Positions 46,331-58,179 of a stretch of 64,000 bases of DNA are shown piece by piece (the stretch's first letter is position 1; each line of letters begins with the position of its first letter). The notes beneath the pieces are model-generated. The model made no database searches. It had not been told where the DNA came from and saw only the letters and a list, made by a program, of their open reading frames with translations. A program made the translations under genes and the position numbers. Source of the stretch: Mauremys mutica (Eukaryota; Chordata; Testudines; Geoemydidae); NCBI RefSeq assembly GCF_020497125.1, contig NC_059079.1, positions 47,069,114 through 47,133,113 of the forward strand, written 5' to 3'.

Positions 46331-46642
46331 AGACACTCACACGTGGGGAGCGGCTGGGAGCAGCAGGACGCAGCCGGGGTCTCACCAGGCAGCAACAGGA
46401 GCCCCAGGGCCAGAGGTCCAAAGAGCAGGAGCAGCAACAGGGCCAGGAGGCAGCTCACATGGCTCTCGCAGCACAGCGCAGTGCCCCCCCGGCGGCCGGG
46501 AGGAGGAATTACAGGCTTCCCAGGCAGAGCCCATCAAAGCTTCCCTCGCAGGGAAGCTAGTTAACAAGCGGTTCTAAAACCGCTTCTAAATTTAACAACG
46601 GGTTCATGCGAACCGGTGCGAACTGGCTCCAGCTCACCCCTG

Positions 46643-46650
46643 TATGGAGG
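46643..46650 (+). repeat. Target-site duplication TATGGAGG, right
   Basis: Identical to 45,617-45,624. Confidence 0.8.
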
Positions 46651-47535
46651 TAGATATTACCACATGTGAGGTAGAAGCCAAACTCAAACAGCCTAATGGG
46701 ACAATCAGGGGGCCCAGATAATATTCATCCAAGAATATTAAAGGAACTGGCACATGAAATTGCAAGCCCATTAACAAGAATTTTTAATGAATCAGTAAAC
46801 TCAGGGGTTGTACCATACGAGTGGAGAATTGCTAACATAGTTCCTATTTTAATAAAAGGAGGGGAAAAAGTGATCCAAGTAACTATAGGCCTGTTAGTTT
46901 GACATCTGTAGTATGTAAGGTCTTGGAAAAAAATTTGAAGGAGAAAGTAGTTAAGGACATTGAGGTCAATGGTAATTGGGACAAAATACAACATGGTTTT
47001 ACAAAAGGTAGATCGTGCCAAAGCAACCTGATCGCCTTCTTTGAGAAGGTAACAGATATTTTAGACAAAGGAAACACAGTGGGTCTAATTTACCTCGATT
47101 TCAGTAAGGCATTTGATACGGTTCCACATGGGGAATTATTAGCTAAATTGGAAAAGATAGGGATCAGTATGAAAACTGAAAGGTGGATAAGGAACTGGTT
47201 AAAGGGGAGACTACAACGGGTCATACTGAAAGGTGAACTGTCAGGCTGGAAGGTGGTTACTAGTGGAGTTCCTCAAGGATCTGTTTTGGGACCAATCTTA
47301 TTTAATCTTTTTATTACTGACCTTGGCACAAAAAGTGGGAATGTGCTAATAAAGTTTGCGAATGACATAAGTTGGGAGGTATTGCTAATACAGAGAAGGA
47401 CCAGGATATCATACAGGCAGATCTGGATGACCTTGTAAACTGGAGTAATAGTAATAGGATGAAATTTAATAGTGAAAAGTGCAAGGTCATGCATTTAGGA
47501 ATTAATAACAAGAATTTTGGTTATAAATTGGGGAC
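46651..47535 (+). pseudogene. CR1 ORF2, reverse transcriptase domain, inactive
   Basis: The first segment (46,696-46,902) has GGPDNIHPRILKELAHEI and a frameshift near 46,850. The second (46,899-47,438) contains KIQHGFTKGRSCQSNLIAFF, motif A IYLDFSKAFDTVPH, GVPQGSVLGPILFNLF, and the catalytic box at 47,355-47,366 as FAND instead of the FADD needed to bind metal. The frame then shifts, and a 68-codon piece at 47,372-47,578 continues with DLDDLVNWSNSNRMKFNSEK, typical of CR1 after the catalytic box. The copy cannot make active reverse transcriptase. Confidence 0.9.
47531..47535 (+). repeat. Target-site duplication GGGAC, left
   Basis: Partner at 48,255-48,259. Confidence 0.75.
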
Positions 47536-48254
47536 CGTAGAGGAGTGGACTCACCCCTGCGGCACCTCCTGCTGGTGACTCCTGGGAATTAGCTCCGTTT
47601 CAGCTCTGGAGCGCCCTCTGCAGGCCGGTGATCCGCTTGTCCTCTGGCCCCCGTGTCCCTCCCTGGACCCGGTGCGCTTTTACATGGGTGCTGGCCCCTG
47701 GCAGTAACCCCTTTCTCTCTGGGTCTCCCCTCCCCAGGGAACCCCCACCCTCTATCCCCACCTTGCCTCAGTATATGGCTACTGCCAGTCGTTGTCTAGC
47801 CCCACGCCCTGGGGAAGACTGCAGTATCAGCCTACTCATCACTGGCAAGGTTGGGTTTGGGCCTGCTGCCTTGGCCTACCCCTGGGCTGCCCTCTGCAAC
47901 CCCAGTACCTATTAGCCCAATGCTAGGCCGCAGCCTGGGGCTTTCCAGGCTAGAGCTCCCCAGCTCCTCTGCCTTTCGCCAGCACTGCTTCACTCAGGTA
48001 CCTTATGTCCAGCTCCCTGCAGCCAGGCCCATATCCCTCTATAGCTAGAGAGAGACTCACTTTTGGGCTTCTGTCTCACAGCCTCTTATAGGGGCCAGCT
48101 GGGCCTGACTGGAGCATGGCCACAGCTGAGCCTACTTTCCCCAATCAGCCCAGGCTTCTTGCCCCAGCCTAAAGGCTGCTTTCTCCAGCCACAGCCCCCT
48201 CCCAGGGCTGTTTTTAACACCTTCAGGGCAGGAGCAGGGGTCCACCCTGCTACA
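47536..48254. mobile_element. LTR-like insertion in CR1 (GC-rich, 719 bp)
   Basis: The plus-strand start is CGTAGAGGAGTGGACTCACC and the end ggtccaccctgctaca, so on the minus strand it begins TGTAGCAGGGTGGACC and ends near CTACG (CA decayed to CG). Perfect 5-bp duplications GGGAC flank it. The inverted ends extend over about 15 bp, longer than usual for LTRs, so a DNA-transposon origin is not excluded. On the minus strand cctataagaggctgtgag could be a TATA box. The TGTAGC start is shared with the element at 32,508. Confidence 0.65.
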
Positions 48255-48259
48255 GGGAC
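48255..48259 (+). repeat. Target-site duplication GGGAC, right
   Basis: Identical to 47,531-47,535. CR1 continues directly with acatcagttggaagtaacag. Confidence 0.75.
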
Positions 48260-48872
48260 ACATCAGTTGGAAGTAACAGAGGAGGAGAAGTTGATCACAG
48301 AAGTTGATCGGAGTATTGGTTGATCACAGGATGACTATGACTATGAACTGCCAATGTGATATGGCCGTTAAAAAAGCTAATGAGGTCTTGGGATGCATCA
48401 GGCGAGGTATTTCCAGTAAAGCTAAGGAGGTGTTAGTATGAGTAGACAAGGCACTGGTGAGACTTCATCTGGAATAATGTAAGCAGTTCTGGTCTCTCAT
48501 GTTTAAGAAGGATGAATTCAAACTGAAACAGGTACAGAGAAGAGCTACTAGGATGATCCGAGGAATGGAAAACCTGTCTTATGAATGGAGACTCAAAGAG
48601 CTTGGCTTGTTTAGCCTAACCAAAAGAAGGCTGAGGGGAGATATGATTGCTCTTTATAAATATATCAGAGGGATAAATATCAGGAAGGGAGAGGAATTAT
48701 TTAAGCTTAGTACCAATGTGGACACAAGAACAAATGGATATAAACTGGACACTAGGAACTGGACACTTGAAATTAGATAAAGGTTTCTAACCATTACAGG
48801 AATGAAGTTCTGGAACAGCCTTCCAAGGGGAGTAGTGGGGGGCAAAAGACATATCTGGCTTCAAAATTAAGC
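48260..48872 (+). pseudogene. CR1 ORF2, C-terminal part, broken
   Basis: After the third insertion CR1 resumes (gttgatcacaggatgactat, then NCDMAVKKANEVLGCIRRG in translation). The frame 48,499-48,780 shows LKQVQRRATRMIRGMENL, EWRLKELGLFSLTKRRLRGD and MIALYKYIRG, the conserved C-terminal region of CR1 ORF2. It ends at a stop after TLEIR, and the following sequence still reads FWNSLPRGVV in another register. Confidence 0.85.
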
Positions 48873-49351
48873 TTGATAAGTTTATGGAGGGGATGGTATG
48901 ATGGGATAGCCTAATTTTGGCAATTAATTTGGCAAATGATCTTTGATTTTCAGCAGGTAAGTATGCCCAGTGGTCTGTGATGAGATGTTAGATGGGGTGG
49001 GATCTGAGTTACTACAGAGAATTCTTTCCTGGGTGCTGGCTGGTGAGTCTTGCCCACATGCTCAGAGTTTAACAGATCTCCGTATTTGGGGTCAGGAAGG
49101 AATTTTCCTCCAGGGCAGATTGGCAGAGGCCCTGGAGGTTTTTCACCTTCCTCTGCAGCATGGGGCACGGGTCACTTGCTGCAGGATTCTCTGTACCTTG
49201 AGGTCTTTAAACCACGATTTGAGGACTTCAATAACTCAGACATAGCTTAGGGGGTTGTTACAGGAGTGGGTGGGTGAGATTCTGTGGCCTGTGTTGTGCA
49301 GGAGGTCAGACTAGATGATCATAATGGTCCCTTCTGACCTTAAAGTCTATG
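48873..49351 (+). other. CR1 3' untranslated region and 3' end
   Basis: It includes ggaaggaattttcctccagg, ccctggaggtttttcacctt and the terminal gtcagactagatgatcataa tggtcccttctgac ... tctatga. The last block is the recognition end of CR1 shared with the copy ending at 54,900. Confidence 0.85.
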
Positions 49352-49369
49352 AGCTTCCAGATGTGCAGT
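49352..49369 (+). repeat. CR1 target-site duplication, right copy (18 bp)
   Basis: AGCTTCCAGATGTGCAGT, identical to 41,880-41,897. The first A could also be the last base of the CR1 tail. Confidence 0.9.
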
Positions 49370-52300
49370 TGTTGATTCATGCTTAAACAAGGTCAGTGCA
49401 AAATGGTGTCAACAGCTGTGCTAAAAGAGGAATTTACACAGATCATACAGCTTCATGTAAAAGTGATCACTTTAATTCTACTCTTACAACACACTTCACA
49501 TTTTTAGAACTAATTAGCTGTTTATGAACTGGGAATATTGAAGTTGCCCATCGAACTATTACAAAACAAATTATAAACCTATTTGCTTCATGTGATATTC
49601 CTAAGCTCCAGCAAACATTACTACATTTTAATTATCTATCATATATACAAGTGGTATGGCTATCCCTTTAGGAATAAGCATTTAAACTCTCTTCTCAAAT
49701 GTAAATTCTGATTACCAAAAATGTCAGAAGTGTTGACCTGACAGCAGAAATCTCCAGTGATTTGCAAGAGAGATTGATTATTGACGTGAAGTTCAGTATG
49801 TAGTGGTCTAGTCTGAGAGTAAATTGACCCAAGGTGATCTAGACAAAACAAAAAGAAACCTTTCTTACCTGTTAAGGAAACAATCACAGTGATTACACAA
49901 CGTTTATTCAGTTCTGGAAAACTTTACTGTTTTAAAAGAGAATCTCTCTCCTGGGGTCAGATACTCAGGGGTGACTTCAATGAAGTTATACTGATTTAAA
50001 CCAGCTGATGATCTGCCCCCCTGCAGTCATAATGGAATATGCCACTAGAATTGATATTATGCCACAAAGTGGAAGAAACTTAAGTGACACCACTGGTGAT
50101 GTTTTGATAGCTGGAAAGATTGGAGAGGGAAACTCTCCCACAATAATCTGTTACACCCACAAAACATCATTTGGGGAGAAGTTTGAGAGATGGCTACTGT
50201 CAGAGTCCTTTTTTAAAGAAGGGTGGTAGGGACAGTAACTATCCAGTGAAATTAACCAACGTATTTGTGACTTTTTAACATTCCAGGAAGGCAAAGACTG
50301 ACCTTTACTTGCTATCTCTGGAACAGACTTGTTTCCTGCACTTAGCATATGTCACTATCAATCCTCCGTCCCAATCTCCCCTCTGTCATTCTACAGCATG
50401 CCATATAAAATACTAATGATTGGCTGCAGTGTTGCTGGGCACAGCACTCTGCTGTTTTCTGCCAGTCCTGTCCTCTAAAATCATGCTACTACACTGACAT
50501 AAGTCATGCCATCATGAACTTCTTGGCAGCTGCACTGCCTCCAAATGTTTCTTGTTTTGCTACATCTCCATGCAGACTGCAGATTCAGTGTTGCATAGTA
50601 ACACAAGTCTATTTAACTGAGCCATGATTTCAGTTTAAAAGAAAGTCAGTATAAGGCCATCATATCAGGGGAAAAGCCCTTATTGCCACGTTTCCTATCC
50701 CGTTGTCCATCCCCCACTGAATAAGCTATGCATCCCATCAATTAATAGATGAGCAGTTTTACCAGTGGGAAAGACTTCACTTCTATTAACGTCTCACCTA
50801 TAGCTTTAGTGTTGTTATAAGACTGATATACATGTTATTTATGAGCATAAAAATTATGAGCTTAAGGTTGTTTATTTTTCATTTTCCCCCTCAAAGTTTT
50901 GATATTTAATTGAAGGAATACCACAAAGTAGCGTATTTAAATTTGAAGCTAAAAAACAGTGCCCCAGTTGGTATAAATCAGTGTGGCTCTGCATGTTTAA
51001 AATAAAATGTTTAATAAAATAACTGACAGCTTCAGTGGATCACCGGCCTAGCACTATGCAGCAGCATGGTTGCCATAGAAACAAGAAAAAGTTCAGGATC
51101 ATTGGGCAATTTATGAAAGTATCAAAATCCTTTGGCATATAAATGGTATATAACAATTGTGAAAGTAAAAAAGGTGCAAGTTTTCTATTTCCCAATTCAA
51201 AAAACAATGTCCTTTTTACTAAAATCCCAAGTTATACCTCTTTTTGTCTGTATAGGTGCCGTAATACCTACAGATGATCAGATATCATTATTATACCATG
51301 TCATTCTTGTCAAATAAAAAACAGTTGTATATGCTACTGTATTATGATACATGATCCACAAAATGGCAGGTTTGATATTCATTGGAGATTTTCTGTTCTT
51401 CTGTGCTTCACTTGGTGTTTACTGTTAGAGAACATGAAACAAACAAGATAGCCACTAGACGGCATACAGGAAAAAAATCACTATTTTTCTGAGGTGCAAG
51501 AGTATGAAATATTTTGATGTAAAAGGATCTCTTATAAGGGATATTATACATATTACATAAGCCTTATTAAGAAAAAAAGGTTCTTGTTGGAAATTGTTTA
51601 TGCCACAAGTTATGCTGCTGATGGATTAGATATTTAAAATGAGCATCATTTCCAAAAGCAACTCGTAGAAGTTAGGGAATGAAAACAAAGGTAGCCTGCA
51701 TAACTCATGTTCAGATGGCATAATAAGATAGTCCTTCTCTTGAAGCTGCAGAAGAATTGTCATGGACTGATGTAAGATTTTACTACTTTTTTGTTTACAA
51801 AACAAATAAAATTACAATGAAATTGAAATTGTATAACCTAATTTTACCCGGTGAAAAAGAATGAAACACATAAATATGCCAGTTCAAAAATCTATGCAGT
51901 ACAGAAAACTAATAGTTTCACATCCAAACCTACAAATGTCTGTATTGGCATATACAACACAGAGATCCACGCTGAGTAATATTTATGTATTGGGGAATGA
52001 TATACAGTGACAGAATGTGTGTACATTCTGTATGGAGAAACAAAATGAGTGTGTGCGCACCTGTGCATCTCAGTTTGTGTAAATTAGTAATGGGGCAATA
52101 CTGAGTTACATCCTCTGAGAATTTGGCCCCTTGTTTTGGCACAGAGAACTATATTTATATCAGGAGAGACACTTATAAAAATACAGAGGGCTAGACAGAT
52201 CCTATAAATCATTTGAGAAAATGGTCGGTGCATTCTACAGTACTTCTGCAATTATAACCCATTGTTCTTTTTGAAAGAATTACCCCTATGAGTAAGAGAC

Positions 52301-52394
52301 CCAATTGTGTTAGGCCCTTAACCTCTTTTGCAAAGTGCTCGGTACACTCCACTTTCATGGGTTTCAGTGTGTGTTGAAGGGGATAATCACTTCT
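49370..52394. other. Unassigned DNA
   Basis: No gene recognised apart from a palindromic MITE at 49,953-50,020, listed separately. Open frames of 60-75 codons have no motif. Confidence 0.45.
49953..50020. repeat. Palindromic MITE
   Basis: ggggtcagatactcagg at the left pairs with gctgatgatctgccccc at the right. It is related to 17,730-17,797. Confidence 0.6.
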
Positions 52395-52432
52395 GTGGGT
52401 GCTCAGCACCTTGTAGGATCAGACTCATACCA
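52395..52432. repeat. MITE arm
   Basis: gtgggtgctcagcaccttgt aggatcagac matches the reverse arm of the gatcctgcaag family at 7,628. Confidence 0.45.
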
Positions 52433-53154
52433 ATGAACCAGAAAAGAATGCCTGTTTTACTCATGGCAAATTTAACTTCAGAGCCCCAGCCGTCAGAAGA
52501 TAGCAAAATATTAAGAGCATAAAGCTTGTAGAAAATGAGCATAAATGAGTGCTTCTGCATTTCTAGTAGTGTCTCCTATGAAAAATTAACTTGTGGATTA
52601 GAGAACAAAGGACTTGATCTTGTATCCCTTGCATACTCCAAACTCTACAGCCAGCAGAATTCATAGTGATGAAACAGGACAGTCTCTTCTGGTTCTACCC
52701 TGTAACATAGGAATTACCATGCTGGATCAGGACACTGGTCCAGTTAAGGTAATTTGGTCACATATGTGACTATTATTGGAGGATTCCTCTACATTCATTG
52801 ACCATTTTCTTAACAGAGTCCAAAGTGAAAACAGCCCCATTCTATCCTGCCAAACAAACAATTTTTTAATGAAAGCAGTGCAATGGCTGCAATTGGTCCC
52901 AGAGTATTTTTAGATTCCCAGAAAATGTAAATTATCTCTTGCCTGTCTAACAGATATAAAACATACATGCACATCCATTATTAATTTTAAAAAATACCTT
53001 GTTTAGTCTATTAAGAATTATCTTGGTGAAAGTTGTGTAGTCTATATCTAGCAGAGAGATTGGTAAATCTGGCCTAAGAGATACAATGAGCTACTGGGCT
53101 CAATACATTTGTGCTCTGAGACTCCTTTGCATCATCCAAGAGAAGCCACCTTTC
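52433..53154. other. Unassigned DNA
   Basis: No gene or named repeat recognised. Confidence 0.45.
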
Positions 53155-54905
53155 CCAGGAAGCAAAGGAGAAATCTCTGGCCAGCAGAGTTAAGGACAAT
53201 AAGAAGGAGCTATTTAAATATATTGGGAACAAACAAATCCTGACAATGGTATAAGCCCATTACAAGATGAAAATGGTAGAATTAGCAATAATAATGAAGA
53301 ACAAACGTAAGTATTCAATAAATATTTCTATTCTGTATTTTTGGACAAAGCAGATGAGATTGTCTCATCATGTGGTTATAACACTCTTTTCATTCCACTA
53401 GTATCTCTGGATGATGTTAAACAAACACTACTAAAGTTAGACCTTTTTAAAAATCAGCAGGTTGATATAACTTCCATCCAAGAACTTTATAAGAGCTGGC
53501 TGAGAAGTTTGCAGGACCATTAATGTTGATTTTCAGTAAATCTTGGGAAAGTTCGAGAAGACCAGCAGAAAACCAATGTTGTACTATATTTTAAAAAGGA
53601 TAAACAGGATGACCCAGGTAAATTATAGGCCTGTCAGTCAGACATCAATCCTGGGAAATATAATGGAGCAGCTGATACAGGACTCAATTAAAGCAAATCA
53701 ATGTTGGTTTATGGAAAATAGACCCTGTCAAAGTAACTTGATATTTTTGATGAGATTTCAAGTTTAGTTAATAAAGGTAATGGTGACATAATATACTTAG
53801 ACTACTGGAAAGCATCTGATTTGGTATTGCATGATGTTTTGATTAAAAACCTAGAGTGATATAAAATTAAAATGCCACATATTAAATTAATTAAAATTGG
53901 CTACCTGGTAGGCCTCAATATGTAATTCTAAACAGGCAACCACTGAATGTATGTGTTTCCAGTGTGGTCCCACAGGACTCAGTTCTTGGTCTTGCACTAT
54001 TTAACCTTTTTTTCAATGATAAAGTTTGCAGATGAGACAAAAATTGGTGGAGTGGTAAATAACGAAGAGGACAGGTGACTGATTCAGAGCCATCTGGATC
54101 ACTTGGTAAACTGGGGGCAAGCAAACGATGTGGGTGTTTTAATATAATTAAATGCAAATGTAGACATCTAGGAACAATAAACACACACCACACTTATAGG
54201 GTCAGGGGTTCTATCCTGGGAAGCAGTGAGTCTGAAGAAAAGATTTGGTGGTCATGGTGGATAATCAATGGAACATGAGCTCCTGGTATGATACTGTGGC
54301 CAAAAGAGCTAATGTGAACTTTGGATGCATAAACAGGGGAATCTTGAGTGGAAGTAGAAAGGTTGTTTTCTTTTACGTTTGGCACTGGTGAGATCACTGC
54401 TGGAATACTGTATTCAGTTCTGATGCCCACGATTTAAGAAGGATGTTGATAAATTGGAGAGGGTTCAGAGAAGAAACACGTGAATGAGTAAAGGGTTAGA
54501 AAACATATTGCTAGACTCAAGGAGCTCAATCTATTTTGCTTAAAGAGAAGGTTAAGGGGTGATTTATGTATACACATATAACAAACAAATATTTAATAAT
54601 GGGCTCTTCAATCTAACAGAGAAAGGTAGACTATGACTGAATGGCTAGAAGTTGAAGCTAGACAAATTCAGACTGGAAATAAGATGCACATTTTTGACAG
54701 TGAGAGTAATTAACCCTGAGAACAACTTGCCAAATGTTGTGGTGGATTCTCTGTGTCTGATCATTTTAAAATCAAGATTGGATTTTTTTTTTCTGAAAGC
54801 TATGCTCTAAGGATTCTTTTGGAGAAGTTCTATGGCATATTATTACAGGAGGTCAGACTAGATGATCACAGTGGCCCCTTTTGGCCTTTGAATCTATGAA
54901 TAACT
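53155..54905 (+). pseudogene. Old, 5'-truncated CR1 LINE, ORF2 relic
   Basis: Begins with aaggacaataagaaggagct atttaaatatattgggaac (the KDNKKELFKYIGN block). It goes on through decayed RT parts: NYRPVSQTSILGNIMEQLI near 53,620, CQSNLIFLMRF near 53,730, a weak YLDYWKASDLV motif A near 53,795, and KFADETKIGGVVN near 54,025 where FADD has become FADE. The C-terminal part ends at gtcagactagatgatcacag tggcccc ... gaatctatgaa. Many stops and indels. It is older and far more diverged than the copy at 41.9 kb. Confidence 0.85.
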
Positions 54906-56094
54906 TTTTCTTACTGCCAATTGTGATTTAGTGCATCAAATACCCATTTATCACCATTGGATTTCTTTTTCTTCTGTTCTTTCATTCACCCCGTTTGCCA
55001 TTTTACTCCTTCCATGTCCCTGGAGGATACATACAATGCATCAAGAGCCACTTTTGCAGTTGCTAATGTCAGCTGAATAAGTGAGAGTAACTGCAGGAAA
55101 AGAAATGATCATCTGTACAATTAAACCAAACTTTAGCATTGCCGCTTTTATTTGTCTGGTTTTGATTGAAGTAGCTACAGCTGAATCTTGCTTGGGAGAT
55201 CACTGATACTTTACTTAACCAGTGTGAAATGACAAATACTGCTGTGGAGAGGGACAGGACAATATTTTCATATTAAGTAGGTAGGGTATGTAAAGGGCTT
55301 CTATACCAAAACACAGAGACCTGAGCTCCCAACAGTCACTCCCCTCCTCTGTGAATAACAATCTCCACCAAAGTGTTTTCTGATTAGCACAAATATATGT
55401 ACAAATATTCATATATATGAACTTTTGTATTATTTATTTAAAGGAGAGAGAATAATCTATTTTTGTGTCTGTTTTAGCCTCTATTATGGAATGCAAATGA
55501 TTTGAAAGCTATAGTAAAAGCACAAAACAAGAATAGAAGAGTAAAGGGGAAATGCATTCTTCATTAATTTTTTTATTTGCATAATATACGGTCTTGAAGC
55601 TTTGAAATAAGCCTGCAGGACAGTTTAAATCTAATGATATATTAAGTTTTTGGATTGTTTGAGACTCCTAGTGTACCTCCATGTAAATACAACTCGTAAT
55701 TCTTGCTACTGGAATTTTTCCTTTTATATTGGTAATTGTATCCACTTTCTCTTAAATTAGTTACTGGTTTATGTTGTGTTAGAGGCACATATATTCTTAA
55801 TGTGTCTTGTCGATAAGCTTTGCAATACAATTATATTGGACCCAAAATAAACACTTAAAAAATCCCTCCTATTGATTAAGTGATAGATGTTAAAGGGGAC
55901 TGGTTTTCACAGGACTATTGCTCAACTCTTTCCAAAAATTATGTCCTTTTGTCTCAAATTGGGCACCCGAAATCAATAATCACATTTCAAAACCCTGGTC
56001 TCTGTCCTTCACCTTGTTTTGGAATGTTACAGTGCCTTTCATTGTACAACCTGAAACAGCATTACCAAAATTAAACCTTACAGTACTTCTGATG
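54906..56094. other. Unassigned AT-rich DNA
   Basis: No gene recognised. gggcacccgaaatcaataat at about 55,960 resembles an arm of the 7,993 MITE family. Confidence 0.45.
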
Positions 56095-56240
56095 TAATCA
56101 TTATACCATTTTTACAAATGGATAAACTGAGGTGAATTTAAGTAACTTGACTGAGATCAGAGTTCAGGACCTGAAATGAGAGTAGCACTCAAGATTTCTG
56201 ATTCCCAGTCCCAGGCTTACTAGCTGATACTCTCATTAGT
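56095..56240 (-). repeat. MIR-like SINE
   Basis: Reverse orientation: acaaatggataaactgaggt, taagtaacttgactgagatc, gatttctgattcccagtccc and a remnant head. This is the reverse of the MIR core and head. Confidence 0.75.
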
Positions 56241-57749
56241 TTATAGTTCAACTAATATAGGTTTTAATGATAATAGACTATTATTCACTGTTTCAGATTT
56301 ATTTAGGTAGAACCTTCTTTTAATTAGTTTCTGAATTATCTCCCACATTTTAAAAGACAAAAAAATACCATACCTCTGTGTATCAGATTTTAACAATAGA
56401 CTAATGGAATTGTATGTGTGTGCTAGAAAACTGTTGAATGGCCCTTGAATTGTCCACACAATGTAGTGGGAAATGTTACTGTTCTATTTTTATAATTCTT
56501 CAGACTTTCATATTTGTTTAGACTGGGACATTGCATTTCCTTTAACAAACATTTATGTATTTCATGAATATTTATTGAATACCCCACACACTAACAACAT
56601 GACAGCATTTTAAAAGTCACTTTGCTTTTTGTGACAAATCAGGACTGTGAAGTTTAGTGATTAAAATACATAATGAAGAATAAATGTAAGGGGGAAAAGT
56701 GCTAATTAAATCTGATATAATACAATGAACTGGAATGCATCTGCCTTTTGTTTGCTAAAAGTACAGATATAAGGCATAAACAAATATCAAGCAAGCAAAT
56801 ATTATACGATTTTTACATTATAGTTAAATAATTCATACAGTCTGCATTAAACAAACATAACGAGAACCAAAAAGAAAGGCTGCTAAATCAAGTCTGAGAA
56901 AATACCATCAGTCACATTCCTAGTGAAGAAAAAATTCAGACAAACAAAATAAAAATGTATCATCCAAAAAGAGGACAGAATTGTGCATTATGAACACTCC
57001 ATCCCTGTTAATCCTTCAGGCAGGAATGCATTACTGCATTCTTGGAAGGGAAAAGATCCTTTAGCTGATTTATTGAGAAATTCTCAAAGCTTACTTTGGA
57101 AGGGCAAAGACATACTTTACCAGTCAACAAACCCAGAAAGCTTCTCTATCCAGTTAGAGATCATGAGTTCAGGATGTATGGGTGGCACCCTGTACTTTTG
57201 AAAGATTCTGTAAATCCAGATCTTGCGTAGTTACAGGGCTCCCGACAGCAGAGAAAAAAAAAAGTTGAGAGTTCTAGAATGAGAGAGAGAGAGAGAGAAG
57301 AGATATGGTGAATTTAATTCAGAGACCATGGCCTCCTCCTAACAAAGGATTTAAGCATGTGATTAATTTTAAGACAACAAATAGCCAATGGGACTACTTG
57401 CATACTTCCGATTAAATGTGTAAATTCTTTCCTGAATTTTGATTTATCAAAGCATGCTGGAAAGCTACATGAAGGTTGTGGCAGAAGTAGATTACTACAT
57501 ACTAAAAGAAGAAAGAGTGGTGATGTAGAAGAGAGATCCAAGGGAAAAAAAAAGCACCCCAATGGTATCATACAACTGAGACCTCTTCCTTGCCAAGGAG
57601 ACTCTGAATCTGAAATATTTTTAGAATTACTTGTTATGAATTAAGCCTCAATCTGTTCCTGTTAGAGTGCCTGCCAAAACTCTTGTTGATTCAGGATTTA
57701 GGTTCTGCATATGAGGCACTAGAATTTCAAGAGCTCTGCACCCATGTTA
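56241..57749. other. Unassigned AT-rich DNA with a GA microsatellite
   Basis: (GA)n at about 57,280-57,298. No gene recognised. Confidence 0.45.
57280..57298 (+). repeat. (GA)n microsatellite
   Basis: About nine GA units. Confidence 0.9.
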
Positions 57750-57905
57750 GGATCTGATTTTCTATAGCGCTCAGTTCCCATTTAGACACCTTCATAAAAA
57801 GCCAGATTTTCAAAGAGCTTAGCACCCAGCAGCTCACTTTGTTACATTTAAGGCCAGATTTTCAAAGGAGATTCCAATTTTGGTGCCTAAATAGGAGTTG
57901 AGTTC
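57750..57905. repeat. MITE pieces (agattttcaaag family)
   Basis: Two copies of gccagattttcaaag (about 57,802 and 57,853) with tggtgcctaaataggagtt. They are related to the repeats at 21,548 and 29,377. Confidence 0.55.
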
Positions 57906-58179
57906 TTTTGACAATCTAAATGATCTGAGAAAGCATTTGTTGCCATATTTATTAACAAATATTACAGAATATGTAGCAGTAGCCAAGACATCATATATTT
58001 ATCTATGCACATCACGTACCACGTATCATAGCCTCAGGAAGACACCCAGCCATATTTATAAATGTATGGCAGGCACCACACAATTCATAGCAGCAAGCAA
58101 AGCTCTAGGGCCAGCAGTATTTATAATTTGCAACCAGCACAACGGAATAGATACCAGCAGAAATAAACAAAAGTCACAT

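Larger units (their letters stand above)
45625..46642. mobile_element. hAT-like insertion in CR1, 1,018 bp, non-autonomous
   Basis: The ends CAGTGATGAGCTGCCAAAA and, reversed, CAGGGGTGAGCTGGAGCCAG are related inverted repeats starting with CAG. It is flanked by perfect 8-bp repeats TATGGAGG (45,617-45,624; 46,643-46,650). CR1 sequence (gatatggaggtagatattac) is rebuilt when the insert and one duplication are removed. No transposase is present. It holds a MITE (45,712-45,972) and a GC-rich minisatellite. The long frames crossing it on both strands (up to 207 codons) are composition artefacts. Confidence 0.75.
41898..49351 (+). mobile_element. Full-length CR1 LINE with three nested insertions
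   Basis: The element runs from a 5' untranslated region through ORF1 (SGNH-esterase type) and ORF2 (AP endonuclease plus reverse transcriptase) to the CR1 3' end (gtcagactagatgatcataa tggtcccttctgacc, tctatga). A perfect 18-bp target duplication flanks it. The span is 7,454 bp. Removing insertions at 44,558-45,280, 45,625-46,642 and 47,536-48,254 with their duplications leaves about 4,976 bp, the normal length of a full CR1. Both ORFs are broken, so it cannot move by itself. Confidence 0.93.

Noticed and set aside
45954..46577. 207-codon plus-strand frame with several long frames on the other strand
   Set aside because: It lies in the G-rich minisatellite of the hAT-like insert. All frames are long because AT-rich stops are absent, and the product is low-complexity Gly/Arg/Ala/Trp.
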